From Paenibacillus sp. 37 (lineage in GTDB: Bacteria > Bacillota > Bacilli > Paenibacillales > Paenibacillaceae): a DNA stretch of 64,000 nt. Shown here in pieces: positions 25,845-34,977 of the stretch. The notes beneath the pieces are model-generated. The model was not told where the DNA came from and searched no databases. It worked only from the letters and a program-made list of their open reading frames with translations. Every line of letters begins with the position of its first letter. The stretch's first letter is position 1. The DNA is taken from positions 4,464,001-4,528,000 of the forward strand of contig NZ_CP043761.1 in NCBI RefSeq assembly GCF_008386395.1. The letters are read 5' to 3'. The translations under genes were made by a program, and so were the position numbers.

Positions 25845-25883
25845 TAAAAAAGACCGCGAGGGGATGCCCCCTTACGGTCTTTT
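25845..25883 (-). terminator. Intrinsic terminator of spoIVA
   Basis: GACCGTAAGGGGG/CCCCTCGCGGTC stem flanked by an A-run and a T-run on the minus strand, a few bases after the spoIVA stop. The flanking A/T tracts extend the stem. Confidence 0.85.
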
Positions 25884-25889
25884 GATGTT

Positions 25890-27368
25890 TTACAGAATGA
25901 TAGCGATCAAGCCGCCCGAACCTTCGTTAATGATTCTTCCCAGCGTCTCTTGCAATTTGTATCTTGCATTATCCGGCATCATGGCAATCTTGCCCTGGAT
26001 ACCTTCTCGCACAATGGAGTGCAGCGAACGACCAAACATGTCTGAATCCCATACCTTGATCGGGTCGTTCTCGAAATCCTGCATCAGGTATCTCACCAGT
26101 TCCTCACTTTGTTTCTCCGTACCGATGATTGGAGCGAACTCCGATTCCACATCAACCCGGATCATGTGAATGGACGGTGCCGTTGCTTTCAGACGTACGC
26201 CAAATTTGGTGCCCTGACGTATGAGCTCAGGTTCATCCAGAGCCATCTCTGCAAGAGATGGAGCAGCAATGCCGTATCCGGTCGTTTTGACCATCTCCAG
26301 CGCTTCTGCGAAGCGGTCGTATTCTCTCTTCGCATGCGAGAATTCCTGCATTAATTGTAGCAGATGATCCTTACCGCGAATCTCGATGCCAACCACTTCC
26401 ACGAGAATCTGATCATACAGTTCATCCGGCGCGTACAGGTCAATTTCGGCTACACCCTGCCCCATATTCATGCCACTCAGGCCTGCGCGATCAATGAATT
26501 CATATTCCATGAACTGAGCGACAACCCGATCCACATCACGAAGTCTTCGAATATCCTTAACGGTATCCCGTACGGAGTTTTCGTAGTTGCTACGCAGCCA
26601 GTGAGTCTCATTGAGTACCATAACCCAGCTCGGCAAGTTTACATTCACTTCATGCACAGGGAACTCATAGAGCACTTCACGAAGTACACCCGTCACATCA
26701 TCTTCCGTCATGGTCGCTGCACTGAGTGTCATCACCGGAATGTCGTATTTGGCAGCAAGCTCACTACGCAATTGCAGGGCTTCTTCACTGCGAGGACGAG
26801 TGGAGTTGATGACCAAGACAAACGGTTTACCCACTTCTTTTAATTCCGCAATGACCCGTTCTTCAGATTCCACATAGGAACTGCGGGCAATTTCGGCGAT
26901 TGTGCCGTCTGTTGTTACCACAACACCCAGTGTAGAATGCTCCTGAATAACTTTGCGAGTACCAATCTCGGCAGCTTCCTGGAACGGAATTGGTTCCTCG
27001 AACCAAGGCGTGGAGATCATGCGTGGACCATTCTCATCCTCGTATCCCTTGGCTCCTTCCACCGCGTAACCCACACAATCCACCAAACGTACATTGACAT
27101 CGAGTCCTTCGGCCACCTTGATCTGGACTGCGTTATTCGGTACAAATTTTGGCTCGGTTGTCATGATGGTTTTGCCTGCCGCACTTTGTGGAAGTTCATC
27201 CACTGCACGGGCACGATCAGCCTCGCTTGTGATGTTAGGCAATACGATCGTTTCCATGAATCGTTTAATAAATGTTGATTTTCCCGTCCGGACTGCGCCG
27301 ACAACCCCGAGATAAATATCCCCTCCGGTCCGCTCAGCTATGTCCTTAAAAATGTCCACTTTCTCCAA
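25890..27368 (-). CDS. spoIVA: Stage IV sporulation protein A (spore coat basement ATPase)
   Basis: A 492-aa protein, the same length as in B. subtilis. It polymerises on the forespore surface using ATP and is the base on which the coat assembles. N-terminal MEKVDIFKDIAERTGGDIYL leads to the Walker A GAVRTGKSTFIKR (about 24-36) of a TRAFAC-class ATPase. NSTRPRSEEAL is a conserved segment. The final hydrophobic residues IIAIIL are typical of the SpoVM-interacting end. A long leader and a sigma-E-like promoter at 27566-27595 precede it. Confidence 0.98.
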   Translation of the reverse strand: MEKVDIFKDIAERTGGDIYLGVVGAVRTGKSTFIKRFMETIVLPNITSEADRARAVDELPQSAAGKTIMTTEPKFVPNNAVQIKVAEGLDVNVRLVDCVGYAVEGAKGYEDENGPRMISTPWFEEPIPFQEAAEIGTRKVIQEHSTLGVVVTTDGTIAEIARSSYVESEERVIAELKEVGKPFVLVINSTRPRSEEALQLRSELAAKYDIPVMTLSAATMTEDDVTGVLREVLYEFPVHEVNVNLPSWVMVLNETHWLRSNYENSVRDTVKDIRRLRDVDRVVAQFMEYEFIDRAGLSGMNMGQGVAEIDLYAPDELYDQILVEVVGIEIRGKDHLLQLMQEFSHAKREYDRFAEALEMVKTTGYGIAAPSLAEMALDEPELIRQGTKFGVRLKATAPSIHMIRVDVESEFAPIIGTEKQSEELVRYLMQDFENDPIKVWDSDMFGRSLHSIVREGIQGKIAMMPDNARYKLQETLGRIINEGSGGLIAIIL

Positions 27369-27565
27369 TGAAATCCCCTCCCTAAATTACTCCGAAGGAA
27401 AAATGCTAAAGAGCATCCGCTTCGTTTTTTCAATCAGAAGACTGAAATCCCTGCAACGGTAGAGCCGCCTTTGTGAGTGCCCGGAAGTCGTCCGCCGCCG
27501 AACGTTGCATTCTGATGAAACCGGCGAGAGCGGCGTTAACTCGTACATGCAATTGGACTAGTATC

Positions 27566-27595
27566 ATCTTATGTATCCGTATGCGGCAATATGAC
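27566..27595 (-). promoter_or_regulatory. Sigma-E-type promoter of spoIVA
   Basis: GTCATATT (27588-27595), a 14-base spacer and CATAAGAT (27566-27573) match the mother-cell sigma-E pattern (kmATATT-14-CATACAnT). The same -10 and spacing occur upstream of dacB at 61762-61791. The resulting leader is about 190 bases, and no gene is seen in it. Confidence 0.65.
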
Positions 27596-27599
27596 GCGT

Positions 27600-27729
27600 A
27601 TTTTTGTTTTTTTATCTTATGGTGATGACATTAGGAGAATCCCCCGATCTCGGACTGCGCGTCTTTATTTCAATCTACTTTATGAGATCCATGAAGCTTT
27701 TATGACGGTTATTGCTCATACGGTCAAAA
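27600..27729. other. Non-coding stretch between the spoIVA promoter and the yphF terminator
   Basis: Part of a 455-base gap (27369-27823) that otherwise holds the spoIVA leader and promoter and the terminator of the next gene. In this part only AT-rich sequence is visible, with no open frame carrying a ribosome site and no clear hairpin. Confidence 0.5.
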
Positions 27730-27730
27730 G

Positions 27731-27767
27731 AAAAAAGAGATATCCCTTATTTGGAATATCTCTTTTT
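27731..27767 (-). terminator. Intrinsic terminator of the yphF-like gene
   Basis: Stem AAAGAGATATTCC/GGGATATCTCTTT with flanking A- and T-tracts, about 60 bases after the stop codon of the lipoprotein gene. Confidence 0.85.
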
Positions 27768-27823
27768 GAAACCATTAGTGCCATGGTGGTAATACAGCTA
27801 AATCATTTGAATTGCAACCATGC

Positions 27824-28603
27824 TTATTTTATTGGCTGGGCAACCGGCGCATTATTTTTCCAATTGTAGAAAACGGATTTTACAGGTACGAAGTAGGAGT
27901 GTTCCACCAGCAAATCCCGAACATCTTCAGTCTCTGCTGGAGACACGTCAGACTTTTCCACTGCCTGCATAATATCAAAAGCATAATCTACATAGACCTT
28001 GCCTTTGTCATCCATCATAAAAGGTAACGCCTGACCTGAATATACACTATTCAGCGTAATGGAAGGTGTGCCCGCCTGTGCAGCCTGCTCCATATCCACA
28101 GCATATAACCCCGGATACAGTTCTTCCCCGCTTGGTAGCTTATTGTTATGTACGGACATATATTGATTAACCATTCGTTGCACATCGTTTACTTTCTGTA
28201 CGGTCAGAAGATCCATCACTTTAACGGTCGGATTCACTTCTTCGTCCTGAATAAGGAAGTAAGCGCTCCCACCACTTTCAAAAGCAGTCCCAGGTATTTC
28301 ATCCAGATACCCCAGTTGTTTCAACTTGGGCAGATCTACTCTGAACTTTTCATATTTTGGCGTTTCCATATCTGCATTGATGATTGGCAAAATTCCCTCA
28401 TCTTGCTGGAATGCCTCGACCGCACTCTGAATACGGCTCACGCTTTCCCGATAGGCTATCTTAGGGTCCGAATTGCTCTGGGATGGATACATACAACCAC
28501 TTGCTGTAAAAGCAAACAACAGGAATAACAGCAGACCGCCCGTCTGTTGTTTCAGACGCTGCCGTCTGCTTCCTTCCACACATTTTGCCTTGTTCCTAAT
28601 CAT
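27824..28603 (-). CDS. YphF-like lipoprotein
   Basis: A 259-aa exported protein. A basic N-terminus and a hydrophobic segment lead to the lipobox TASGC, near residue 37. The mature part has no recognised catalytic motif. It starts with a helical stretch (SVSRIQSAVEAFQQDEGILP) reminiscent of pseudopilin-type mature N-termini. The place directly downstream of spoIVA in map order is that of yphF in B. subtilis, which is the basis for the name. The ATG at 28603 has AAGGAGGA upstream. Confidence 0.75.
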   Translation of the reverse strand: MIRNKAKCVEGSRRQRLKQQTGGLLLFLLFAFTASGCMYPSQSNSDPKIAYRESVSRIQSAVEAFQQDEGILPIINADMETPKYEKFRVDLPKLKQLGYLDEIPGTAFESGGSAYFLIQDEEVNPTVKVMDLLTVQKVNDVQRMVNQYMSVHNNKLPSGEELYPGLYAVDMEQAAQAGTPSITLNSVYSGQALPFMMDDKGKVYVDYAFDIMQAVEKSDVSPAETEDVRDLLVEHSYFVPVKSVFYNWKNNAPVAQPIK

Positions 28604-28649
28604 TCGTGTCCTCCTTGAATAACTCATTAGAGAATCAATGTCATAACGC

Positions 28650-29000
28650 TCAGAACCAGTCGTCTTCCTCTTGTTGACGTTCCAGTTGTTTCCGAATGGC
28701 TGCCTTCAGCGGATCCTCTGGAACATGAACCGATAGAGATCCACACACCTTGGCCTGACAGGACAGTCGTGTACCTGCTTCCAACAGTGAACCCAGCTTG
28801 CGCTTTTCTGCATCTGTTGGTGGATACAGTTCCGCCCGATGTTCTTCATCCACATTCACTTTGCACATCAGGCAAGCCGCTTTACCATCACATCGGGTCG
28901 TAATCTTGACTCCAGCACGTCGTGCTGCATGCAGAAGTGTTGCCCCTGGTTTGAGCGCTATCGATTTGTTCATAGGTAAAAAAGTAACTTTATAGTCCAT
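28650..29000 (-). CDS. 2Fe-2S ferredoxin-type protein
   Basis: A 116-aa electron carrier of the plant/adrenodoxin fold. Cluster ligands are visible: C-x5-C-x2-C in RCDGKAACLMCKV (about residues 36-48), and the fourth Cys in RLSCQAKV about 35 residues later. The N-terminal MDYKVTFLPMNKSI is the first beta strand. GGGAGGAACATA precedes the ATG at 29000. No reductase or oxygenase partner is adjacent, so the electron partner is unknown. It is 46 bases upstream of the yphF-like gene. Confidence 0.88.
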   Translation of the reverse strand: MDYKVTFLPMNKSIALKPGATLLHAARRAGVKITTRCDGKAACLMCKVNVDEEHRAELYPPTDAEKRKLGSLLEAGTRLSCQAKVCGSLSVHVPEDPLKAAIRKQLERQQEEDDWF

Positions 29001-29011
29001 TATGTTCCTCC

Positions 29012-29629
29012 CTACTGTGACCATGCAAAGCCAACAAGCTCTTCCACTTCGGCTATGAAGCGGCTTGTCCATACATTTTGTTGACTTAAAAGCATCATTA
29101 TAGGTTGATGGGCATGTGGTTGCTGTCGCATCTGTGTCGCAATGGGGACATAACGATCTTCACGACCTCGTAGCAGATTAAACAACAGCTCATGCGCAAG
29201 CGGCATCAGTCGCAGGGTATATGAACCCACTTGTGCTACTGGTGCATGCGGAGCAAGTACATGTTCAATCTCGATGCGGTACCAACTTTTGCGAGCCCAT
29301 ATTTCGAAACCACCAACCAGTTCCAGCGCACATTCACCCACCTGATAGTGGCTCAGCAGAGAAGCATACGGTCCCGTCTTGTCCACTGTAGGCTCGTCAA
29401 GCATTTCCCCTGGAGCGCTACGGTGGAGTTCTTTAGCAGCAGCGACATCCGCATAGATATCAATATCTCTCGGAGCCTGTTGCAACTCCACCCCTTGAAG
29501 CAGCAACCCACAACTTCCTCCAAGTAACCATGTCTGTGGCTGTGTGTTCCAGGCTTTGGCCGTTTCCAGCAAAGCCGCGTGTAATTCCGGATAATGCTCT
29601 GTCCGACCCTCCGTATCATGCGGCCCCAT
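29012..29629 (-). CDS. Nucleotidyltransferase-fold protein, unknown substrate
   Basis: A 205-aa protein with WLLGGSCGLLLQG (about residues 34-46) followed by PRDIDIYAD (about 53-61). This is the GG[GS] plus DxD arrangement of polymerase-beta-type nucleotidyltransferases, for example antibiotic adenylyltransferases and toxin-antitoxin NTases. A later region is rich in His and Gln. No antitoxin partner is evident. It is not a B. subtilis neighbour at this locus, so it may be a lineage-specific insertion. The N-terminal start at 29629 is preceded only by a weak purine stretch. Confidence 0.65.
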   Translation of the reverse strand: MGPHDTEGRTEHYPELHAALLETAKAWNTQPQTWLLGGSCGLLLQGVELQQAPRDIDIYADVAAAKELHRSAPGEMLDEPTVDKTGPYASLLSHYQVGECALELVGGFEIWARKSWYRIEIEHVLAPHAPVAQVGSYTLRLMPLAHELLFNLLRGREDRYVPIATQMRQQPHAHQPIMMLLSQQNVWTSRFIAEVEELVGFAWSQ

Positions 29630-29712
29630 AGGCTCACACTCCCCTCATCCGTGTTCATTGTGTCAGTTCTTATGATGCGCTTATGCGGATGTTATCTTTC
29701 AGGCATGGGAAA

Positions 29713-29892
29713 TCAGGTCAGAGAAGCGATTCCACCGAAAAAGCCAATCAGCATAATCAAAAATGCAATCAGAGAAAGAATCCCCCGTACAATACCTTTT
29801 GTTTTGGCACGAGCAAACGTAATCAGGAATACAGATAGTCCCATAATGAGGATGGCCACCAATGACAGCCACATCTTGTCCATTGCGCTCAT
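29713..29892 (-). CDS. Small membrane protein, DUF2768/YphE-like
   Basis: A 59-aa protein of two hydrophobic helices (about residues 8-26 and 35-54) joined by the basic loop ARAKTKGIVRG. Size, topology and position near spoIVA, yphF and gpsA match the DUF2768 (YphE) family. ATG at 29892, with GGGGAG about 11 bases upstream. A longer frame here in another phase lacks these features and is a shadow. Confidence 0.75.
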   Translation of the reverse strand: MSAMDKMWLSLVAILIMGLSVFLITFARAKTKGIVRGILSLIAFLIMLIGFFGGIASLT

Positions 29893-29992
29893 AATCCAGC
29901 AGTCTCCCCTTCAGTCCGATATTCATCACTGACACTGTGACAATTGCAACCATTATAACACGAAATTCAGCTCAACTTTCCAAAAAAAAGAC

Positions 29993-30019
29993 AAAAAAGC
30001 AAGCCGGCAGAAGCCGACT
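29993..30019 (-). terminator. Intrinsic terminator of spoVIF
   Basis: Seven-base stem AGTCGGC/GCCGGCT with a 4-base loop, then GCTTTTTT on the minus strand. An outer AAGAC/GTCTT pairing may lengthen it. Confidence 0.85.
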
Positions 30020-30065
30020 CGTCTTTTTGTCTTACTGGATCACCTGTACATGCAGGTGTGATCTA

Positions 30066-30341
30066 TTATTTTTTCATCATCATTTTCATTAACGATTCCA
30101 TACTGCTCGGATTTAATCCGCTTTTCTTGACCGCACTCACAATATCCTTAACCGTATCCTCAGATACCGGAACTTTCGCCATGGCGGATACTTGTTTGAT
30201 CAACTGGCGCAACTGAGCTTCATTCTGAATCGTCGTTGGTTTCACCGTGCTTGCCAATTTCTTAACGGCACCTTCAGTTATCGTTTTACCCGTTTTCTTG
30301 TTGATTGCATTCAGTGCATCTTTCGAAATGTTGTTACCCAT
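30066..30341 (-). CDS. spoVIF: Stage VI sporulation protein F
   Basis: A 91-aa protein needed in B. subtilis for late coat assembly and full spore resistance under GerE control. MGNNISKDALNAINKKTGK, the middle GAVKKLASTVKP and the Met-rich end ESLMKMMMKK match the family. GGAGGGGAGACGA precedes the ATG at 30341. The promoter at 30373-30401 fits sigma-K closely, agreeing with the late mother-cell expression known for this gene. Confidence 0.9.
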   Translation of the reverse strand: MGNNISKDALNAINKKTGKTITEGAVKKLASTVKPTTIQNEAQLRQLIKQVSAMAKVPVSEDTVKDIVSAVKKSGLNPSSMESLMKMMMKK

Positions 30342-30372
30342 TCGTCTCCCCTCCTCCGGCAATACTCATGTG

Positions 30373-30401
30373 TATAGTATGAGTCTGCTACAGAAAAGGT
30401 G
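30373..30401 (-). promoter_or_regulatory. Sigma-K-type promoter of spoVIF
   Basis: CACC (30398-30401), a 16-base spacer and CATACTATA (30373-30381) match the sigma-K consensus (AC at -35, CATAnnnTA at -10) fully. It lies about 30 bases before the start codon. Confidence 0.7.
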
Positions 30402-30444
30402 AATAAGCTTCTTATTTCACAAGGTACCCTTAGGCTGATTACAA

Positions 30445-31485
30445 TCAGGAATGCCATTGCTCCCAGGTTTCAAGTTTCATGACTTCCATTTCAGTCTTCG
30501 GGTCACGTCCCATCAAGGCTTCAACCGCATCACGCGGCTGTCTCTCCTGGAATAAAACGTGATATAACTGGTCCGCAATTGGCATTTGCACACCGTATTT
30601 TTGGGAGATGAAGTAGGCAGCTTGTGTAGTTCGAATGCCTTCTACAACCATGCCCATGGACTTCAGAACATCATCCAGCTTCTGTCCCTGGCCCAACATG
30701 GAACCTGCTCTCCAGTTCCGACTGTGCTGACTTGTAGCCGTTACAACCAGATCCCCGATTCCAGCAAGTCCCGAAAACGTTAGCGGATTTGCTCCCATCT
30801 CAACACCAATACGTGTGATCTCTGCCAAACCGCGTGTTAGCAAAGCGGCTTTGGCATTATCACCAAATTGAAGACCATCCGACATGCCTGCACCAAGAGC
30901 AATGATATTTTTGAATGCACCCGCCAGCTCAACACCAATCATGTCACGATTCGTGTAAACCCGGAAATAGGCATTCATAAACAAAGCTTGGGCAGACTCG
31001 GCAGATGACTTATCCAGTGAAGCTACAACCACTGTCGTTGGACAACGCTTCACCACTTCTTCCGCATGGCTTGGGCCAGAAAGAACAACAACACGTCCTT
31101 CTTCACATTCAAGCTCTTCTGAAATGACTGTGGACATCCGTTTAAGGCTTTCTGTCTCAAAACCTTTGGTTGCATGAATGACTAACATCTCAGGCTTGTA
31201 ATAAGCCTTAAGCTGGTTCGTAACTGCACGCATGGCTGATGAAGGCGCAACAATTAACACAGCTATAGCGCCTTCCACCGCAGCTTCCATATCAGTTGTT
31301 GCTTGAATCCGTGGTGAAAGCTCCGCATCCGGAAGATAGCGTGTATTGGTGTGCTTGTTATTGATTTCGTTAGCCTGGTCTTCACCACGTGTCCACATCA
31401 TCACATCCAACTGATTGGCAGCGAGTACACTGGCCAGAGCCGTTCCCCAGCTTCCAGCGACCAGAACAGCAACTTTTTTAGACAA
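30445..31485 (-). CDS. gpsA: Glycerol-3-phosphate dehydrogenase [NAD(P)+]
   Basis: A 346-aa enzyme that reduces dihydroxyacetone phosphate to sn-glycerol-3-phosphate for phospholipid synthesis. AVLVAGSWGTALASVLA near the N-terminus is the NAD(P) site. HATKGFE, LSGPSHAEEV, GVELAGAFKNIIALGAG (catalytic Lys) and GDLVVTATSQHSRN follow. The start is a TTG at 31485 with GGAGGGGGT upstream; a longer frame would extend through plsY. It overlaps plsY by eight bases, so the two glycerolipid genes are coupled. Confidence 0.96.
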   Translation of the reverse strand: MSKKVAVLVAGSWGTALASVLAANQLDVMMWTRGEDQANEINNKHTNTRYLPDAELSPRIQATTDMEAAVEGAIAVLIVAPSSAMRAVTNQLKAYYKPEMLVIHATKGFETESLKRMSTVISEELECEEGRVVVLSGPSHAEEVVKRCPTTVVVASLDKSSAESAQALFMNAYFRVYTNRDMIGVELAGAFKNIIALGAGMSDGLQFGDNAKAALLTRGLAEITRIGVEMGANPLTFSGLAGIGDLVVTATSQHSRNWRAGSMLGQGQKLDDVLKSMGMVVEGIRTTQAAYFISQKYGVQMPIADQLYHVLFQERQPRDAVEALMGRDPKTEMEVMKLETWEQWHS

Positions 31486-32101
31486 CTCGTTTACCCCCTC
31501 CAGGGTTTTTCGATCCCAATTTATTTTCCTGTCCTTTGGCGAGCTTCGCAATATTGGTACGATGTCTCCAGAACGCAAACAGACAAATAATCAGACTCCC
31601 CCAGAAGATATTCATTGAATATCCGGGTAATACCAGAATAAAGATGGGTGTAAATGCTACAAAAATCAGAGACCCCAATGAAACATAGCGTGTCAATATA
31701 ATAGACAGAATGGCGATCACCCCAGCACATAACGCAGGTAGGAAAGCAAGACTCACCAGAACACCAATGGCTGTGGCAATGCCTTTTCCTCCACGAAAAT
31801 GGAAGTAAAGCGGCCAGTTATGTCCTGCAATGGCTGCTATACCACTGAGTGCAGGAATCCAGGCAGAACCGTCGCTCAGCCAGATTCCTATCCATACAGC
31901 TGCAACACCCTTAAGTACATCAAGTAACAGAACAGCAATTGCCGGTCCTTTACCCAAAATACGCAATGTATTGGTAGCTCCCGCATTTCCGCTTCCGTGC
32001 TGACGAATATCGATCCCCCGTATCGCTTTGGCAAGGAGGACACTAAAGCTGATCGAACCGAGCAAATAGCTCAGTACAATCGCTGCGATTTGTAAAATCA
32101 C
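31478..32101 (-). CDS. plsY: Acyl-phosphate:glycerol-3-phosphate acyltransferase
   Basis: A 207-aa membrane enzyme that acylates glycerol-3-phosphate with acyl-phosphate. SYLLGSISFSVLLAK (about 11), the conserved GSGNAGATNTLRILGK (about 37-52), GHNWPLYFHFRGGKGIAT (about 98) and about five hydrophobic segments define PlsY. It lies between der and gpsA, 11 bases from der, as in B. subtilis. Confidence 0.96.
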   Translation of the reverse strand: MILQIAAIVLSYLLGSISFSVLLAKAIRGIDIRQHGSGNAGATNTLRILGKGPAIAVLLLDVLKGVAAVWIGIWLSDGSAWIPALSGIAAIAGHNWPLYFHFRGGKGIATAIGVLVSLAFLPALCAGVIAILSIILTRYVSLGSLIFVAFTPIFILVLPGYSMNIFWGSLIICLFAFWRHRTNIAKLAKGQENKLGSKNPGGGKRVV

Positions 32102-32112
32102 ACACTTCTCCC

Positions 32113-33435
32113 CTAACTTTCGTCGGACTTCTTCCGAGTAAATATGCGAATTGGTGTTCCTTCGAAATCAAACGCTGCACGGATTTTATTCTCCAGATAG
32201 CGCTCATATGAGAAGTGCATCAACTCAGGGTCGTTCACGAAAATAACCATGGTCGGCGGTTTAACTGCAACCTGAGTCACATAGTTAATTCTCATTCTCC
32301 GTCCTTTATCTGTTGGCGGAGGATTAATCGCAACCGCATCAGACACCACATCGTTAAGCAGATGTGTCTGCACACGTAACGAGTGTTGCTCTGCTACACG
32401 TTGCACAACCGGCAACAGTTTTTGTAAGCGTTGTTTTGTGAGGGCTGACAAGAATACGACCGGAGCATAAGTCATAAACAGGAAGTGATCCCGAATTTTT
32501 CTCTCAAACTCTTTCATCGTTTTGTCATGCTTCTCTACTACGTCCCATTTGTTCACAACAAACAATGATGCTTTACCAGCTTCGAATGCATATCCTGCAA
32601 TATGCTTGTCCTGTTCAATAATGCCTTCTTCACCATTAATGACAATCAGAACAACATCTGCACGCTCAATCGCACGCATAGCCCGCATTACACTGTATTT
32701 CTCAGTTGTTTCATATACTTTACCACGCTTACGCATACCTGCTGTATCAATCAGCACGTAACGTTGGCCGTCTTTTTCAAAAGGTGTATCAATTGCATCC
32801 CGAGTCGTTCCAGCCACGTCACTTACAATGACACGCTCTTCACCCAGAATAGCGTTAACCAGTGAAGATTTACCCACATTAGGACGTCCGATCAGAGCTA
32901 CACGAATGACATCTTCATCGTAAGTCTCTTCCTCAAGTTCTGGCAACTTCTCCACAATTGCATCAAGCAAATCACCTACACCTGTACCGTGACTTCCGGA
33001 TACGCCGATGGGATCACCGAAACCAAATCCATAAAACTCATAAATGAGCTCACTTCGTCCGATATTATCCACTTTGTTAACGGCTACAACAATAGGCTTG
33101 CCTGAGCGGTAGAGCATCTCTGCTACCTCTTCATCCGATTGCGTAATACCTGCTTTTGCATCACACATGAATACAATAACATCCGCTTCTTCAATAGCGA
33201 GCTCTGCTTGCATCCGAATCGATTTTAAAATTACATCTTCACCATCAATTTCGATACCACCTGTATCAATGATACTAAATGGTTTACCGTTCCATTCACC
33301 GATTCCATATATGCGGTCACGGGTAATGCCCGGCTTGTCTTCCACAATGGCCAGTCTGTCGCCGATGATCCGATTGAAAATGGTGGATTTACCCACGTTC
33401 GGTCGTCCGACAATTGCCACAACGGGTCTTGCCAT
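32113..33435 (-). CDS. der: Ribosome biogenesis GTPase Der (EngA)
   Basis: A 440-aa protein with two tandem GTPase domains and a C-terminal KH-like domain, acting in 50S subunit assembly. First domain: [13 protein letters not shown] and NKVD. Second domain: [13 protein letters not shown] and NKWD. The ATG at 33435 follows AGGAGG by ten bases; a GTG nine bases earlier is too close to that site. The Shine-Dalgarno region also matches the loop of the candidate small RNA over nine bases, which may be chance. Confidence 0.98.
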   Translation of the reverse strand: MARPVVAIVGRPNVGKSTIFNRIIGDRLAIVEDKPGITRDRIYGIGEWNGKPFSIIDTGGIEIDGEDVILKSIRMQAELAIEEADVIVFMCDAKAGITQSDEEVAEMLYRSGKPIVVAVNKVDNIGRSELIYEFYGFGFGDPIGVSGSHGTGVGDLLDAIVEKLPELEEETYDEDVIRVALIGRPNVGKSSLVNAILGEERVIVSDVAGTTRDAIDTPFEKDGQRYVLIDTAGMRKRGKVYETTEKYSVMRAMRAIERADVVLIVINGEEGIIEQDKHIAGYAFEAGKASLFVVNKWDVVEKHDKTMKEFERKIRDHFLFMTYAPVVFLSALTKQRLQKLLPVVQRVAEQHSLRVQTHLLNDVVSDAVAINPPPTDKGRRMRINYVTQVAVKPPTMVIFVNDPELMHFSYERYLENKIRAAFDFEGTPIRIFTRKKSDES

Positions 33436-33525
33436 ACATTCCACTCCTCCTGTCCATACTTACGATACTCATCATAGCAAAAAAGAAATGTCTTGGCTAA
33501 CGTTTCATGCCAAATTACTCGCAAT

Positions 33526-33561
33526 AAAAACAATCGGCGAACCCGCCTGGGGCTCGCCGAT
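33526..33561 (-). terminator. Terminator downstream of the S1-domain gene
   Basis: Stem ATCGGCGAGCCC/GGGTTCGCCGAT, followed by TGTTTTTATT on the minus strand. It lies between the S1-domain gene and der. Confidence 0.8.
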
Positions 33562-33620
33562 CTTGCTTTTGTTATTCAGCAAAATATGCAGTATATAACT
33601 TAGAACCATGCATTGTTAAC

Positions 33621-34835
33621 TTATTTGAATTTGCTGAGTTTGTCTCCAAACAGTTCGCCAAGCGTAGTGCTCATACCTTGATTGTTCAAGGAAACGTTTG
33701 GATTGTTGATTTCTTCACGCGGAGCGTTGTTTCTTGAAGGTCTTTCTGATTTTTGTGGTTGAGCTGGAGCTTCTTCTGTTTCTTTGATGCTCAAGCTTAC
33801 ACGTTGCTCAGAAGGGTTCATGTCCAAGATTTTAACTTGAACTTCCTGTCCTTCTTTCAGCACTTCATGAGGAGTGCCGATGTGTTTGTGGGAGATTTGC
33901 GAGATATGCACAAGTCCCTCAACACCAGGAGCGATTTCAACAAATGCACCGAAGTCTACCAGACGTTTTACAACACCTGTTACGATATCGCTGGAATTGA
34001 ATTTTTCGCTTGCTGTTTCCCAAGGACCTGGTTGAACAGCTTTCATGCTCAGGCTGATTTTGCCTTTTTCAGGGTCAACTTTCAGCACTTTCACACTAAC
34101 TTTATCACCTTCAGACAGTACGTCGGATGGTTTTTCAACGTGTGTCCAAGCCAGCTCGGATACGTGAACCAAACCGTCAACTCCGCCCACATCAACGAAT
34201 GCACCGAATTGAGTCAAACGTTGTACTGTACCTTCGATCACTTGACCTTCTTGCAAACCAGCCATTACTGTAGCTTTGTTTGCTTCGAATTCTTGCTCCA
34301 GTACGTCTTTTTGGGAAAGGATCACTTTGTTGTTCTCACGGTCGATCTCTTTCACTTTAACACGCAGTGTGCGTCCTTTGTAGTCGCTGAAGTCTTCAAC
34401 GAAATGGCGTTCAACCATGGAAGCCGGGATAAATCCACGTACGCCCACGTCTGCTACCAGACCGCCTTTAACAACATCACCTACAACAACTTCGAATACG
34501 TCTTGGTCTTCAAAATGCTTTTGCAATTGATCCCATGCGTTTTCGCTGTCGATTGCACGTTTGGACAGAACGAGTTTTTCTTTCTCGTCGTCGATGCTAA
34601 GAACTTTAGCTTCAACTTCTTGTCCAACTTCTACTGCGTCAGACGCGCTGTCAACATGTAATGAAGACAGTTCACGAATTGGAATGACACCGTCATATTT
34701 ATATCCAATGCTCACATAGGCTTGGTTATCTTCCAATTTGACGATGGTTCCTTTTACGGTATCTCCTTTTTTCAAGGAAACGAATTGATCCAACTCATCT
34801 TGGGTTGCTTCTTGATTTTTCATTTCTTCCGACAT
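33621..34835 (-). CDS. S1-domain RNA-binding protein (YpfD, RpsA-like)
   Basis: A 404-aa protein with four S1 repeats, at about residues 25-95, 110-180, 195-265 and 280-350. The last two are most canonical (GTVQRLTQFGAFVDVGGVDGLVHVSE and GVVKRLVDFGAFVEI, shown in part). It resembles ribosomal protein S1, but Firmicute members such as B. subtilis YpfD are shorter and not essential. An unstructured tail rich in Gln, Pro and Asn ends the protein. GAGGAGGG precedes the ATG at 34835. It is close to plsC and cmk, as in many bacteria where cmk adjoins rpsA. Confidence 0.93.
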   Translation of the reverse strand: MSEEMKNQEATQDELDQFVSLKKGDTVKGTIVKLEDNQAYVSIGYKYDGVIPIRELSSLHVDSASDAVEVGQEVEAKVLSIDDEKEKLVLSKRAIDSENAWDQLQKHFEDQDVFEVVVGDVVKGGLVADVGVRGFIPASMVERHFVEDFSDYKGRTLRVKVKEIDRENNKVILSQKDVLEQEFEANKATVMAGLQEGQVIEGTVQRLTQFGAFVDVGGVDGLVHVSELAWTHVEKPSDVLSEGDKVSVKVLKVDPEKGKISLSMKAVQPGPWETASEKFNSSDIVTGVVKRLVDFGAFVEIAPGVEGLVHISQISHKHIGTPHEVLKEGQEVQVKILDMNPSEQRVSLSIKETEEAPAQPQKSERPSRNNAPREEINNPNVSLNNQGMSTTLGELFGDKLSKFK

Positions 34836-34977
34836 GTCAAATACCCTCCTCAATTCAAAAACCCCATTATATTCAAACCTGCCTGTAGCAGAGTTCAAAA
34901 CACTTTCATCACTGAGTGCTCAAACTTTAGTCTCCCTCAAAAATATGGAAACATGCACTCAGCTACCGACGAAGCCA

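Noticed and set aside
29699..29953. An 84-codon frame covering the DUF2768 region
   Set aside because: It is in a different phase from the hydrophobic 59-aa protein that has the expected two membrane helices and a family match.
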